Positions 45,012 through 53,896 of a DNA stretch of 64,000 nt are shown in pieces. Origin of the DNA: Bacteroidia bacterium (GTDB lineage Bacteria; Bacteroidota; Bacteroidia; JADZBD01). The notes under the pieces are model-generated. The model worked only from the letters and a program-made list of their open reading frames with translations, was not told where the DNA came from and did no database searches. The position numbers were made by a program, and so were the translations under genes. The DNA lies in the NCBI GenBank assembly GCA_020852255.1, contig JADZBD010000024.1, forward strand, positions 1 to 64,000, read 5' to 3'. Positions within the stretch are counted from its first letter, which is position 1. Every line of letters begins with the position of its first letter.

Positions 45012-46076
45012 TTAGGTCACTGTTACATCCGGAATGGTGACTGTGCATTCTACCGTACCAGTGGCCGCATTTTCGCGAATATCGAATTTTCCCCTGCTGC
45101 CGTAGAGCAAATGCAGCCGCTGCTCTGTACTCTTAATCCCGAACCCCGTTCCCTCGGATTTACCGTTCATCGTACCGCTGTTCACAATCAGTATCTCCAG
45201 CATTCCGTTGCACACTGTGGTCTTCAGCTTTAACTCTCCTCCTCCGGGAAGGCGGGATATTCCATGCTTGATCCCGTTTTCAACCAGCGTTTGCAGCATG
45301 AGCGGCGGCACTTCAAATTTTTCTGATCCGGGACCGATCTCGTAGCTTACACGCAACCGCTCTTCGAACCGGGTTAACTCCAAAGAAAGATAATCCTTCA
45401 CAATAGTCATCTCCTCGGCAAAGGAAATAACCTTTTTCTTCCCCATTAAAAGTGTCAGGCGGAGAATATTCGAAAGCTGGGTAATACTGTTTTTGGCTTT
45501 CTCCGGGTCTTCGTCAACCAGTGCCCGGATACTATTCATTGAGTTAAAGATAAAATGCGGATTGAGTTGTGATTTCAGTTTGTTCAGTTCGATCTCGTTG
45601 ATGGAGGCAGCCCACTGCAGCTTCTCGATTTCGGCTTTCCGGTAGTTCTCAAAATAATGCACAAGGAAATAAATCAACGTCCAGAAAATAAAAACGAAGG
45701 TGAGATTGATCACATTTACAATCACAGGAAAGGGGTCCATTCCGGAAGGACTGAAATTTTTCCATCCGAACAGATCTTCCAGAAACATCTGGGAGATAAT
45801 AAGTGCCGAGGAAAAGAGCACAGTTGCCGCAACAATAACAGGAACCAGAAGGAGGCGGTTCATCCGCAAAAGATCTGCCTTAATTATCAGCCCGCGGTAA
45901 AGGTGTGAAAACAGCAATCCCAAAATCAGCAAAAGAAGGTAACTGCCAAATTGCGGCGGCCGGCGGATATTCTCATCCAAACCCAGAAACAATACATTCA
46001 GCCCTACAAAAAACAACCAGCCCCCAATCTGGCAAATCCAGTACAGGGTCCGTTTGTTTAGTCCGGAAGTCCTCAC
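45012..46076 (-). CDS. LytS/YehU-type sensor histidine kinase (GTG start)
   Basis: A 354-residue kinase with four membrane segments (about 11-32, 46-62, 75-95, 115-140), a short linker coiled coil, and a His_kinase domain with phosphoacceptor His174 in LNPHFIFNSMNSI. The ATPase part has TLVENGIKHG (N box) and GTGFGIKSTEQRL (G box). No periplasmic sensing domain is present, so the signal is in or near the membrane. Its GTG overlaps the TGA of the M61 peptidase gene (GTGA), tying its synthesis to that protein. Pairs with the LytTR regulator downstream. Confidence 0.95.
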   Translation of the reverse strand: MRTSGLNKRTLYWICQIGGWLFFVGLNVLFLGLDENIRRPPQFGSYLLLLILGLLFSHLYRGLIIKADLLRMNRLLLVPVIVAATVLFSSALIISQMFLEDLFGWKNFSPSGMDPFPVIVNVINLTFVFIFWTLIYFLVHYFENYRKAEIEKLQWAASINEIELNKLKSQLNPHFIFNSMNSIRALVDEDPEKAKNSITQLSNILRLTLLMGKKKVISFAEEMTIVKDYLSLELTRFEERLRVSYEIGPGSEKFEVPPLMLQTLVENGIKHGISRLPGGGELKLKTTVCNGMLEILIVNSGTMNGKSEGTGFGIKSTEQRLHLLYGSRGKFDIRENAATGTVECTVTIPDVTVT

Positions 46077-47935
46077 TTGACCCCTCCCAACCAGGCCTTG
46101 CGGATCCGTTCCCTCTTAGGAGACATATCACGCATTGGAAAGAGGATGTGCTTCTCTGTGATGCGCACCTTGCGGATGGTTGCCTTCAGCTTTACCTTTT
46201 TATTTCTTCCGTCTACTTCCCTGCTCACCACCACCTTTAACTTTTTTCCTTCCTTCGCGTTTGTCATATAATCTTCCAGCACGGCCTTCACATTATTCAG
46301 AGTGAGTTCGGATTTATTGAAGGAAATCAACTCGTCCCCTTCACGGAAACCAAGCTCCTTACCAAAGTCATCCATTCCCGATGTTCCCATCACAACCAGC
46401 TTTCCCGATTGCGGATTGTATCCAATAGACATTCCTCCATAAGAAAAACTTTCCACTGTTACCTCGTCCCTGTAGTCAATGCCCGCCAGGGCGAGTACTT
46501 CGGTAAATGGAAGCGGTTTGTTTCCTGCAACATACTTTTTCAGAAAAACGCCGATTTCAGGAAAGGATTTTGATACGATGAGATCGAACAGTTCGTTATC
46601 CTTGAATGAACGATCGGCACCGTATTGCTGGCCGAGATCACGCAGGAGGTCTCGCAATGAATACTTCCCGTCTGAGTGATGCAGCAGAAGAATATCAAGA
46701 CACATGCCGATGAGGGCTCCCTTCTGATAAACATTTGCGTATTCCTTTTCGTATTTAGTGAGTACTTCCAGGCTCATCACAGTGAACGGAAGGGTATCGT
46801 TGTAAGACATGGCACCCACCATTTTGTTTCTGATCGTTTCCAGAAACTCATCGGTGGAAATCAGTCCTCCCCTCACCTGTACATGGGAAGCCGCATATTC
46901 CGTACATCCCTCATACAGCCACAGGTGCCTGGACATTCGGGGGGCGTTGAAGGAAAAATCCCCGATCTCTTCCGAGTGAATCGTAAGTGGTGTAATGATA
47001 TGGAAAAACTCATGAGCGGTCACATCTCTGAGCATTTGCTTAATTTCTGTTAGTCTCATTTCGGGGAGGAAGTATACCGAAGAGTAAGAATGTTCCAGTG
47101 CACCGCTGGCCCCGGACAACCCTTCCGTTTCCGAGGCAAAGCAGAAAAGAAAAGCATATTTGTTTACAGGGAGTTTTCCGCCGAGGTATTCTTTCTGTGC
47201 CATCAGGAGCGGCTTGAGTTCCCCTGCAATCTCTTTTGCTGTGATCTTTTGCCCTGGAGCACGCACGGCGATCAGTACCCGTGCATTACCAACCAGGATT
47301 GAGATGGTATCCGGCGGAGCGTAAAAAATAGGTGAGTCAATGAGTTCGTCATAGTTCTTTAGATGAAAAGTATCCGCTTGCTGCGACGAGGTGATGGCAT
47401 GAATTCCGGTGGCTCCATAGAGAGAAGCGGGCCGGTTCACAATGATCTTATACGGATTGAATTTGTATCCTTCGAAATACCCAAAGAAAGCTCCGTGGTT
47501 CAGCAGATAGAATTTACCGGCATCGATTGCAGTTCCTGCAGGTTCAAAAATTGGATTATGCTTCTGCTCTGTATCCCATGTGTCCTCCACCCAATAAGAA
47601 ATAAGGGAAAGTTTTTCTGCATCCTTGATGATCCAGGTATTGGTATCCGCGCGAGTTACCGGCAGCTCTTTCCCATCTGCCGATAGCGCTTTAAAACCGG
47701 AAACGAAACGCCCGAAATTATAGATGGAATAGGTTCCCGGTATAATCTCCGGCATAAAAAACTTCAATTCTTTTCTGCCCAGATCGGGAACTTTAACTTT
47801 CACCTCCAGCCGGTCGTTTATGACGTTCGCAAGATCGACCATGTAACGGAACACCGGAGGGGCGGGTGAAAGTACCGTTTGGGAAAATAAGGGAGCCCAG
47901 AGGGCGCAAAACAGAAAAAGGATTCGTGTTCTCAC
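46073..47935 (-). CDS. M61 glycyl-aminopeptidase-like protein with PDZ domain (GTG start)
   Basis: A 620-residue secreted zinc peptidase. The GTG at 47935 is chosen because it starts a signal peptide (RILFLFCALWAPLFSQ) 4 nt after a promoter-like TACTTTTA (47940-47947). The M61 N-terminal beta domain precedes the catalytic part with HEFFH (308-312) and the third ligand Glu342 in WLYEGCTEYA; a PDZ domain follows (GGMSIGYN, GMDDFGKELGFREGDELISFN). Likely periplasmic. First gene of a unit with a histidine kinase and regulator, suggesting it takes part in signal generation; that is inference. Confidence 0.92.
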   Translation of the reverse strand: MRTRILFLFCALWAPLFSQTVLSPAPPVFRYMVDLANVINDRLEVKVKVPDLGRKELKFFMPEIIPGTYSIYNFGRFVSGFKALSADGKELPVTRADTNTWIIKDAEKLSLISYWVEDTWDTEQKHNPIFEPAGTAIDAGKFYLLNHGAFFGYFEGYKFNPYKIIVNRPASLYGATGIHAITSSQQADTFHLKNYDELIDSPIFYAPPDTISILVGNARVLIAVRAPGQKITAKEIAGELKPLLMAQKEYLGGKLPVNKYAFLFCFASETEGLSGASGALEHSYSSVYFLPEMRLTEIKQMLRDVTAHEFFHIITPLTIHSEEIGDFSFNAPRMSRHLWLYEGCTEYAASHVQVRGGLISTDEFLETIRNKMVGAMSYNDTLPFTVMSLEVLTKYEKEYANVYQKGALIGMCLDILLLHHSDGKYSLRDLLRDLGQQYGADRSFKDNELFDLIVSKSFPEIGVFLKKYVAGNKPLPFTEVLALAGIDYRDEVTVESFSYGGMSIGYNPQSGKLVVMGTSGMDDFGKELGFREGDELISFNKSELTLNNVKAVLEDYMTNAKEGKKLKVVVSREVDGRNKKVKLKATIRKVRITEKHILFPMRDMSPKRERIRKAWLGGVK

Positions 47936-48068
47936 TCCGTAAAAGTAGGATTTCTGCCGTAATCCCGGTATGTTCCTTACACCAATGGCTATGGCAGAAG
48001 ATGGATGGTATAAGTTTATTAAACTACCTGTGTTAGGAATAATCAGGATTTCGAAGGGCGAGGCAGCG

Positions 48069-48076
48069 TATCTTTG
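48069..48076 (+). promoter_or_regulatory. -7 promoter element TATCTTTG, M23 peptidase
   Basis: Exact TAnnTTTG match ending 3 nt before the GTG at 48080. It includes the alternative TTG start (48074), which would therefore not be transcribed. Confidence 0.55.
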
Positions 48077-48079
48077 CGC

Positions 48080-48955
48080 GTGCACTTAAGACCGGCGCTG
48101 GTACTTTTACTGATAACGGGGCTCTTCATTGGGATTCCGGCCATGATGACTGCCCAAACGGATACGCTTCCTCCTCAGCCGGCAGACACACTGGAAGAAG
48201 AACACGATGAGGAGGAGCCAATCATACCGGTCACCTACAATGAATTGCTGGCACGGCTCGTTCCGGCCTATGACATTTACCAAAGCTGGGATACCGTAAA
48301 TATCCATCCCTATAAATTTGATATGGGTAAGAATCCTGATTCACTGAAACTCTGTCTCCGGTATGCGGCCTGCGATTATTGTCATCCGTTCAACGGGAAG
48401 GTTACTTCCGGTTTCGGATACCGGAGAAGAGGGTATCATTTCGGTGTGGACATTGATCTGAATACGGGAGACACTGTCCGTGCAGCGTTTGAAGGAAGGG
48501 TTCGAATTTCCAAAAAAAGCAAAACATACGGCTACGTTGTCATCATCCGGCATAATAACGGACTGGAAACTACCTATGCGCACCTCTCCAAGCTGAAGGT
48601 CAGAGCAGACCAGTATGTACAAGCGGGAGAAATGATAGGGCTGGGAGGTAATACCGGGAGATCATACGGAGCGCATCTTCATTTTGAGGTACGGTATAAA
48701 GGATACCCGATTGATCCGAATGAGCTGATTGATTTTCAGAAACAGGAAGTGATCCGCGACAGTTTGCTCATTCAGAAAAAACTATTCAAGCCGGTGGCCG
48801 ATGCCAAGTCTGCAAAATACCATACCATTAAAAAAGGAGACACGTTGAGCAAGATCGCAAAACGCTACGGCACTTCCGTAAAATCACTTTGCAAACTGAA
48901 CGGTATTTCCACGAAGACCATTTTACGGCCGGGCCGGAGACTGAGGGTACGGTAA
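48080..48955 (+). CDS. M23 peptidoglycan endopeptidase with C-terminal LysM
   Basis: About 291 residues. Signal peptide (ALVLLLITGLFIGIPAMMTAQ), an acidic linker, then a LytM/M23 domain with zinc motif HFGVDID and the HLHF pair plus the upstream SGFGYRRRG, so it should be catalytically active. A LysM domain (YHTIKKGDTLSKIAKRYG...) ends the protein and binds peptidoglycan. It cuts cross-linking peptides in the wall. The GTG start is chosen over a TTG six bases upstream on promoter grounds. Divergent from the M61 operon. Confidence 0.93.
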   Translation: MHLRPALVLLLITGLFIGIPAMMTAQTDTLPPQPADTLEEEHDEEEPIIPVTYNELLARLVPAYDIYQSWDTVNIHPYKFDMGKNPDSLKLCLRYAACDYCHPFNGKVTSGFGYRRRGYHFGVDIDLNTGDTVRAAFEGRVRISKKSKTYGYVVIIRHNNGLETTYAHLSKLKVRADQYVQAGEMIGLGGNTGRSYGAHLHFEVRYKGYPIDPNELIDFQKQEVIRDSLLIQKKLFKPVADAKSAKYHTIKKGDTLSKIAKRYGTSVKSLCKLNGISTKTILRPGRRLRVR

Positions 48956-48960
48956 AATGA

Positions 48961-51069
48961 TTATTCTTCCCGCCATATAATTCGTCGGGACTGTGGCTCC
49001 AGCCAAAACAGTTTCTCCCCCTTTTCCAGCAGAAAATAGTCGCCGTTCTCCTCTACAGATTCATATTCGGCCGGAAGGATTATGCCCGCGTCTGTTTGAA
49101 ATAAACCCGATCCACCCTCTGCGGTAATAATAAACCATTTTCCGTCCCCTGCAGGATCAATTGTTTCCCATTCCGGATTCAGAAGCCACTTACGTTCCGT
49201 GCTGATCAATCCTGCATTCCCGCCTTTCTCTTTCACCGCCTTGAGCAATCCATGAGCCGGTGTAACGGAAAGCTGCACATACTGAAAAGGGATGATGACT
49301 TTAGAACGACGGTCGATCACTCCATACTTTCCGTTCTTTTTCGCAAGAAACATTTCCCGCTCTCCCGGCAGCAACACTATTGATTCATAATCGAAGGGAA
49401 TCACAAACTTTCCTTTTCTGTCAATCATACCTGCCTTGCCTGCTTTCCATGCAACGGCGAGTCCGTTTTTGAATCCGCAGCCCGGCTCCGACGGTTCATA
49501 TACCGGCTTTACGATCCAGTTCCCTGAAGTGTCCATATAACCGATGTGCGCACTATCGAGCACAGGAAACGAATTTTCTGAGCAGTCGCCGATCTCTTGG
49601 AACCGGCAGGGAATAATCTCCTTCCCGTCATATCGGATCACTCCTTTACGTCCGTTTTTCACCACTTTCATATAACGTCCCTCTGAACCGGGCGATATCC
49701 CGTCGTACTCCGGCCGCACCACCCATTTACCTTTCATGTCAATCAGGCCCCATTTTCCGTTCTGCTCTGCAGGAGCAGTTCCCATACGGAAACGATCCGT
49801 TTTGTCAAATATGAAATCGGCCACGGATGATCCTTTCAGGTCGCAGTATCCGTACTTACCGTCTTTTTTAAGGCAGATAAGTCCTGCATCCGGTTCGGTA
49901 TAAATTTCCTCATATTCGCAGGGAATGATCTGTTTCCCGGTCAGACTCACTACCCCTGATTTGCCGTTAAGGGTAACCTCTGCCAGGCCATTTGAGAAAC
50001 TTTCCACTTCGTTGAATACGAGGGGGAATATCACGCGGCCTGTTTTATCAATGAATCCCGCCTTGTCGTCTTTCCCAACGGCCGCCACTGCGCCGGAAAA
50101 AGGCTCACACCAATCGTAGATCGGCGGAATCAGCCATACTCCCCCGGAATCCACAAACCCCCATTTGCCGTTTTGCCGCCCCGGAAGCAGTATACGCCTG
50201 GAAAGTTCCAGGTCTCTGTTTACATTATCACTGTACGGATAATCCGGAAACACTTTGAGAAAATCGCTGAACGTTTCCGGTTTAAAGTCCTTAGTATACA
50301 GTGTGTAAACATTGTACCATGCCTGCTCCACATTCCTGTTCTCGGGATAATTCCGGATAAACAGGTAGTATTCATCAATGGTTCCTCCCAGCGTTGTAAG
50401 TCCGAAGATGATATTCTCCGCTTCATCCCGGTGCGGACTTTCCGGGAACCGGGCAATAAAGGACTCATAGCTTTTCAGCTTTCCCGAGGCGGTCCACGCC
50501 AGAAAAAGCTTTTCTTCATATAAACGGTCCGACGCGGCCCGGAACACGGAGGAAGGATATTTCTCAGAGAATTCCTTGTAGCCGGCCCAGGAATCTATTT
50601 TCTGTGCCGACAGGAATGCCAGGCTGTCCCTTGCCTGAACTGCATCACCGTAGCAAAATGCATCTTCATAACCTGCAATAAAAGAATCAAAAGCATTAAC
50701 AGTATTCACGGCTCGTGTTCTTGAAAACACCAGCTCATAAATCTCATCTCTGAGCATTTCAAGTTCCCTTCCCTGCAAATTCCATTTTTTGAATTTCTCC
50801 GGATGGCGTGCATATTCCGCCGGAAAATATTTCAGCGAAAGGCGTATGTATTTTGTAGCACTGTCGGTCTGATGAAAAGGATTATCCCGCCGGAAATAAA
50901 TTGTGGCAAGGCCAAAACAAGCCGCTGCAGGTTCCCTTTTCAAAGCGCGGTAGAACAGCTTCTTTGCCTTAAAATAATCATACACGGAGAGGGCATCAAA
51001 GGCCTTATCTATACTGCCTGCAAAAAGATCCGCGGACCAAAGTCCGATGAACAAAAGCACTACCCTCAT
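48961..51069 (-). CDS. WG-repeat protein with TPR-like N-terminus
   Basis: A 702-residue secreted protein (signal peptide VVLLFIGLWSADLFA). The N-terminal third (about 18-295) is helical with TPR-like repeats (DYFKAKKLFYRALKREP; SYESFIARFPESPHRDEAE; FSDFLKVFPDYPYSDN). The rest is a run of WG/KWG repeats (NGKWGFVDSGGVWLIPPIYD, DKAGFIDKTGRVIFP, NGKWGLIDMKGKWVVRPEYD, NGKYGVIDRRSKVIIPFQY), about nine copies, predicted beta-strand repeats. No enzyme motif. Near-promoter TACTTTTA (51074-51081) lies 4 nt before the ATG. Function unknown. Confidence 0.9.
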   Translation of the reverse strand: MRVVLLFIGLWSADLFAGSIDKAFDALSVYDYFKAKKLFYRALKREPAAACFGLATIYFRRDNPFHQTDSATKYIRLSLKYFPAEYARHPEKFKKWNLQGRELEMLRDEIYELVFSRTRAVNTVNAFDSFIAGYEDAFCYGDAVQARDSLAFLSAQKIDSWAGYKEFSEKYPSSVFRAASDRLYEEKLFLAWTASGKLKSYESFIARFPESPHRDEAENIIFGLTTLGGTIDEYYLFIRNYPENRNVEQAWYNVYTLYTKDFKPETFSDFLKVFPDYPYSDNVNRDLELSRRILLPGRQNGKWGFVDSGGVWLIPPIYDWCEPFSGAVAAVGKDDKAGFIDKTGRVIFPLVFNEVESFSNGLAEVTLNGKSGVVSLTGKQIIPCEYEEIYTEPDAGLICLKKDGKYGYCDLKGSSVADFIFDKTDRFRMGTAPAEQNGKWGLIDMKGKWVVRPEYDGISPGSEGRYMKVVKNGRKGVIRYDGKEIIPCRFQEIGDCSENSFPVLDSAHIGYMDTSGNWIVKPVYEPSEPGCGFKNGLAVAWKAGKAGMIDRKGKFVIPFDYESIVLLPGEREMFLAKKNGKYGVIDRRSKVIIPFQYVQLSVTPAHGLLKAVKEKGGNAGLISTERKWLLNPEWETIDPAGDGKWFIITAEGGSGLFQTDAGIILPAEYESVEENGDYFLLEKGEKLFWLEPQSRRIIWREE

Positions 51070-51092
51070 GACGTAAAAGTAACATCATTTGA

Positions 51093-51100
51093 TACCTTTG
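51093..51100 (+). promoter_or_regulatory. -7 promoter element TACCTTTG, 63-residue membrane protein
   Basis: Exact TAnnTTTG match ending 4 nt before the ATG at 51105; predicts a leaderless mRNA. Confidence 0.55.
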
Positions 51101-51104
51101 CTGC

Positions 51105-51296
51105 ATGTCCTTCAGTACCGGCCAGGTCACCTTCGCCATTGCCTTCTTTCTCGTATTTGTCCTTCTGATGGTATGGGCGTACAGAAAGGACCTTAAATCA
51201 GTAAAAATGCATTACCGGGGGGTTGTGTATATCTTCCTTGGTATTTTTGCTTTTTTACTGATTTACAGGCTCTTAGCTCATTATTTGCATAGTTAA
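51105..51296 (+). CDS. Small two-helix membrane protein
   Basis: A 63-residue protein with two hydrophobic segments (VTFAIAFFLVFVLLMVWAY, residues about 8-26; VVYIFLGIFAFLLIYRLL, 40-57) separated by a basic loop (RKDLKSVKMHYRG). The positive loop suggests both ends face the periplasm. Exact promoter element upstream and good composition support a real gene. Family not recognised. Confidence 0.75.
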   Translation: MSFSTGQVTFAIAFFLVFVLLMVWAYRKDLKSVKMHYRGVVYIFLGIFAFLLIYRLLAHYLHS

Positions 51297-51321
51297 TTAT
51301 CTATCTTTCCCCAGCTGCGGT

Positions 51322-51353
51322 TTGGTTGAAACCGGCCAATTTGCTTAATTTTG
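51322..51353 (+). promoter_or_regulatory. Promoter TTTG/TTG-N17-TAATTTTG, 266-residue secreted protein
   Basis: Exact -7 element TAATTTTG (51346-51353) with TTTGGTTG upstream (TTG 51326-51328, 17-bp spacing). It ends 11 nt before the ATG at 51365 and is the most complete -33/-7 pair in the window. Confidence 0.68.
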
Positions 51354-51364
51354 CAACCGAATTC

Positions 51365-52165
51365 ATGATCCGTCCGATTCATCTTTTCTGTTCTATTGTT
51401 CTGCTGGCCGGAATATCTGTGCCGGCGTTCTCCGCAGCTGCATCTACAATTGTGGTGGAGGGTAAGTACCAGAATAAGAATTTATACATTCAGAACAGTG
51501 TCTCCAATAGCGGTGTCGGCTTTTGCGCCTATGAGGTGCAGGTGAACGGTCAGGTATCGACAGACGAAGTAAATTCCAGCGCTTTCGAAGTAGATCTATC
51601 CCAGTACAATTTGAAATTCGGGGATGATGTGGTAATCAAGATAAAACATAAAGACGGTTGCCTGCCCAAGGTGCTTAACCCGGAGGTGCTGAAACCGAAA
51701 CCTACGTTCGAGATCATCACATTCACGGCAGCGTCCGACGGAATTGTAAAATGGAAAGCAAAAGGAGAAACGGGATCACTACCGTATATCATTGAGCAAT
51801 ACCGCTGGGGAAAATGGGTGAACGTAGGAGAAGTGCAGGGAAAGGGAATCCCGGGAGAACACGAATATGCGTTTCAGGTAGTGTTGCACAGCGGAGAGAA
51901 CAAATTTCGACTGAAGCAAGTGGGCCATACAAATCAGCCCAAGGTATCACAAAGCATAACCATTCAGTCCAGCAAGGCAAAATCCACTTACAATTATCAG
52001 AAGAGCACTATCACTTTCAGCGACGAGACCCTTTTTGAGGTATATGACTATTACGGAACAATTGTGAAGAAAGGATTCGGGAAGTCGATAGACATGACCA
52101 ATATTTCCAAAGGAGGCTACTACCTCTGCTACGACAATATCGTAGAGGAATTCAAGAAGAAATAA
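51365..52165 (+). CDS. Hypothetical secreted beta-rich protein
   Basis: A 266-residue protein. The ATG at 51365 starts a signal peptide (IHLFCSIVLLAGISVPAFSA). The mature part has IVVEGKYQNKNLYIQN and FCAYEVQVNGQVSTDE near the N-terminus, followed by Ig-like beta segments, and ends with a stretch resembling a short sorting-domain tail (FEVYDYYGTIVKKGFGKSIDMTNISKGGYYLCYDN), where LYDYYG...G..YLCY imitates the Por-type pattern without the usual PNP motif. A divergent type A cargo or a periplasmic protein are both possible. It resembles Bacteroidota proteins of unknown function. Confidence 0.78.
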   Translation: MIRPIHLFCSIVLLAGISVPAFSAAASTIVVEGKYQNKNLYIQNSVSNSGVGFCAYEVQVNGQVSTDEVNSSAFEVDLSQYNLKFGDDVVIKIKHKDGCLPKVLNPEVLKPKPTFEIITFTAASDGIVKWKAKGETGSLPYIIEQYRWGKWVNVGEVQGKGIPGEHEYAFQVVLHSGENKFRLKQVGHTNQPKVSQSITIQSSKAKSTYNYQKSTITFSDETLFEVYDYYGTIVKKGFGKSIDMTNISKGGYYLCYDNIVEEFKKK

Positions 52166-52171
52166 TTCCAG

Positions 52172-52801
52172 TTATTTTTTCATCACCTCGCGGAGTTCAC
52201 TGATCATCATGGCCGTGGCACCCCAAACGGTTTCCCCGCAGACATCAAAGTAGGGTGTTTCCACTTCTTTCCCGAGCGTTTTATTGAACCGCCGCATGCT
52301 TTTCACATTATCGGAATGCAGTAACACTTTCGCCTCCACATACAGCAGTCCGGCCACTTCTGCCGGGTCAGGCCGGAACGCCGGTGTTTTTTCCGTATAT
52401 CCGACAAAAGGATGAACATGAAAATTGCTGGGAGGGATATAGAGATCGCTTAATCTTCCGATGACTTTGAGATCTGCTGCCGGCACGCCAATTTCCTCTT
52501 CGGTTTCGCGCAAGGCTGTACACTCCAGATCCGCATCACAATCCTCCCGCTTTCCTCCGGGAAATGAAATCTGTCCTGCATGTGCCAGAGCAGACTGGGG
52601 CCGTTTCATAAGTACGGTCATGGGACGTCCATTTTCCGGATAAAAAAGCAAGAGAACGGAGCCCAGCCGGGGCGTCACCCCGGCGGGTATAAATTCCCTT
52701 AGCATTCGCCTTTCCAGAGGTGCCATAAGATACTGGGCCGGCTGCCCCGGAAGAGGGGCTTGCAATTTGCACTTCAATTCATCTATAAAAGCGGCAAACA
52801 T
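52172..52801 (-). CDS. CoA-pyrophosphatase-type NUDIX hydrolase
   Basis: A 209-residue Nudix protein of the CoAse group (NudL-like), which splits CoA or acyl-CoA into 3',5'-ADP and phosphopantetheine. The group-specific motif before the Nudix box is present (VLMKRPQSALAHAGQISFPGG), overlapping a complete box (ALRETEEEIG). The N-terminal extension is normal for the group. It is convergent with the secreted-protein gene and has no operon partner. The CoA specificity rests on the motif alone. Confidence 0.92.
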   Translation of the reverse strand: MFAAFIDELKCKLQAPLPGQPAQYLMAPLERRMLREFIPAGVTPRLGSVLLLFYPENGRPMTVLMKRPQSALAHAGQISFPGGKREDCDADLECTALRETEEEIGVPAADLKVIGRLSDLYIPPSNFHVHPFVGYTEKTPAFRPDPAEVAGLLYVEAKVLLHSDNVKSMRRFNKTLGKEVETPYFDVCGETVWGATAMMISELREVMKK

Positions 52802-52896
52802 AGCGTCCTAAACCGTATTTGGTCGAATTTAGGTGTTTTTTAACATCCCGAGACGGCTCTGCTTCGTAGAATGGATAGCCACCAACATTATGCCCC

Positions 52897-53082
52897 ATGT
52901 TAGACACTACACAAACCCAGGAAACGCTGAAGTGGCTTCAGGCACAGATCCAGCATGCCAATTCAGTGATAAAAGAATCTCAGCAGGAATTGAACTTTGG
53001 AAGGGAGGCCCAGTATGAGGGAATGCGCGAAGCTTATATGCAGGTACTCAACTGGATTCATAGTCGCAGCGACGCCGCCTGA
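52897..53082 (+). CDS. Small helical protein
   Basis: A 61-residue soluble, mostly helical protein (ETLKWLQAQIQHANSVIKES; EAQYEGMREAYMQVLNWIHS). It has no signal peptide. The amphipathic helices suggest a coiled-coil hairpin. The stop codon abuts that of pyrF on the other strand with no gap. Family not recognised; supported by composition and a clean start only. Confidence 0.6.
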   Translation: MLDTTQTQETLKWLQAQIQHANSVIKESQQELNFGREAQYEGMREAYMQVLNWIHSRSDAA

Positions 53083-53877
53083 TCATTCCAACAGAACCTG
53101 CATCTGATCCCTGAGTTTTTTTGCCTCCGCTGAGGCTGCTGCTGCAAAATCCTCCCCGGAGGATGCATAGAGTATGCTGCGTGAAGCATTTACCAATAAT
53201 CCGACTTCTTCATTTTTCCCGAACCTGACGACTTCCTCCAGACTGCCTCCCTGGGCACCCACACCCGGAACAAGAAGGAAATGACCGGGAACGATCTTTC
53301 TGACCTCTGCGAGCAACTCGGCACGTGTGGCTCCTGCAACATACATCATATTCTCCTGCGTACCCCATTCAGAACTCACCTGTAAAACCTTTTTATACAA
53401 TTCCGGTATTTGAAAGTCTTCGGATCCGGCATTGGAAGTTAGCGCAAGAAGAACCGTCCATTTGCCCGGCTTTAGAAACGGGGTAACGGAATCCTTACCC
53501 ATGTAAGGCGCCACGGTAACTGCATGTGCATCCATTCGTTCCAGAAAAGCCTGCGCATACATGAAAGACGTATTCCCGATATCTCCGCGCTTCGCATCGG
53601 CGATCACAAACTGAGAGGGATATGTTTTTCGGATATAAGAAATGATGCGTTCCATGGCATCCCACCCGGCCGTTCCGTGAACTTCGAAGAACGCAGCATT
53701 CGGTTTGAAGGCTACCGTATACTCTTCGGTGGCATCCACGATACGGCGGCAAAATTCAAAGAGTGCATCCGGATGCGATCGCAGAGAGTGTGGAATCTTG
53801 TTCATGTCCGGATCCAGCCCCACGCAGAGGAAAGATTTCTTCTTTCGAATCTGTTTAACGATCTCTTTCTTTGTCAT
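53083..53877 (-). CDS. pyrF: Orotidine 5'-phosphate decarboxylase
   Basis: Last step of UMP synthesis. The 264-residue protein is of the longer type 2 group: LCVGLDPDMNKIP at the start, FKPNAAFFE, catalytic DAKRGDIGNT, and VPGVGAQGGS and LVNASRSILYA phosphate-binding segments. It lies 19 nt after prfA and is probably co-transcribed with it. Length normal. Confidence 0.96.
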   Translation of the reverse strand: MTKKEIVKQIRKKKSFLCVGLDPDMNKIPHSLRSHPDALFEFCRRIVDATEEYTVAFKPNAAFFEVHGTAGWDAMERIISYIRKTYPSQFVIADAKRGDIGNTSFMYAQAFLERMDAHAVTVAPYMGKDSVTPFLKPGKWTVLLALTSNAGSEDFQIPELYKKVLQVSSEWGTQENMMYVAGATRAELLAEVRKIVPGHFLLVPGVGAQGGSLEEVVRFGKNEEVGLLVNASRSILYASSGEDFAAAASAEAKKLRDQMQVLLE

Positions 53878-53896
53878 CTGCGTGCGTGGTATATTG

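Noticed and set aside
48074..48076. TTG start for the M23 peptidase
   Set aside because: It lies within the TATCTTTG promoter element, so it is unlikely to be in the mRNA; the GTG at 48080 is preferred.
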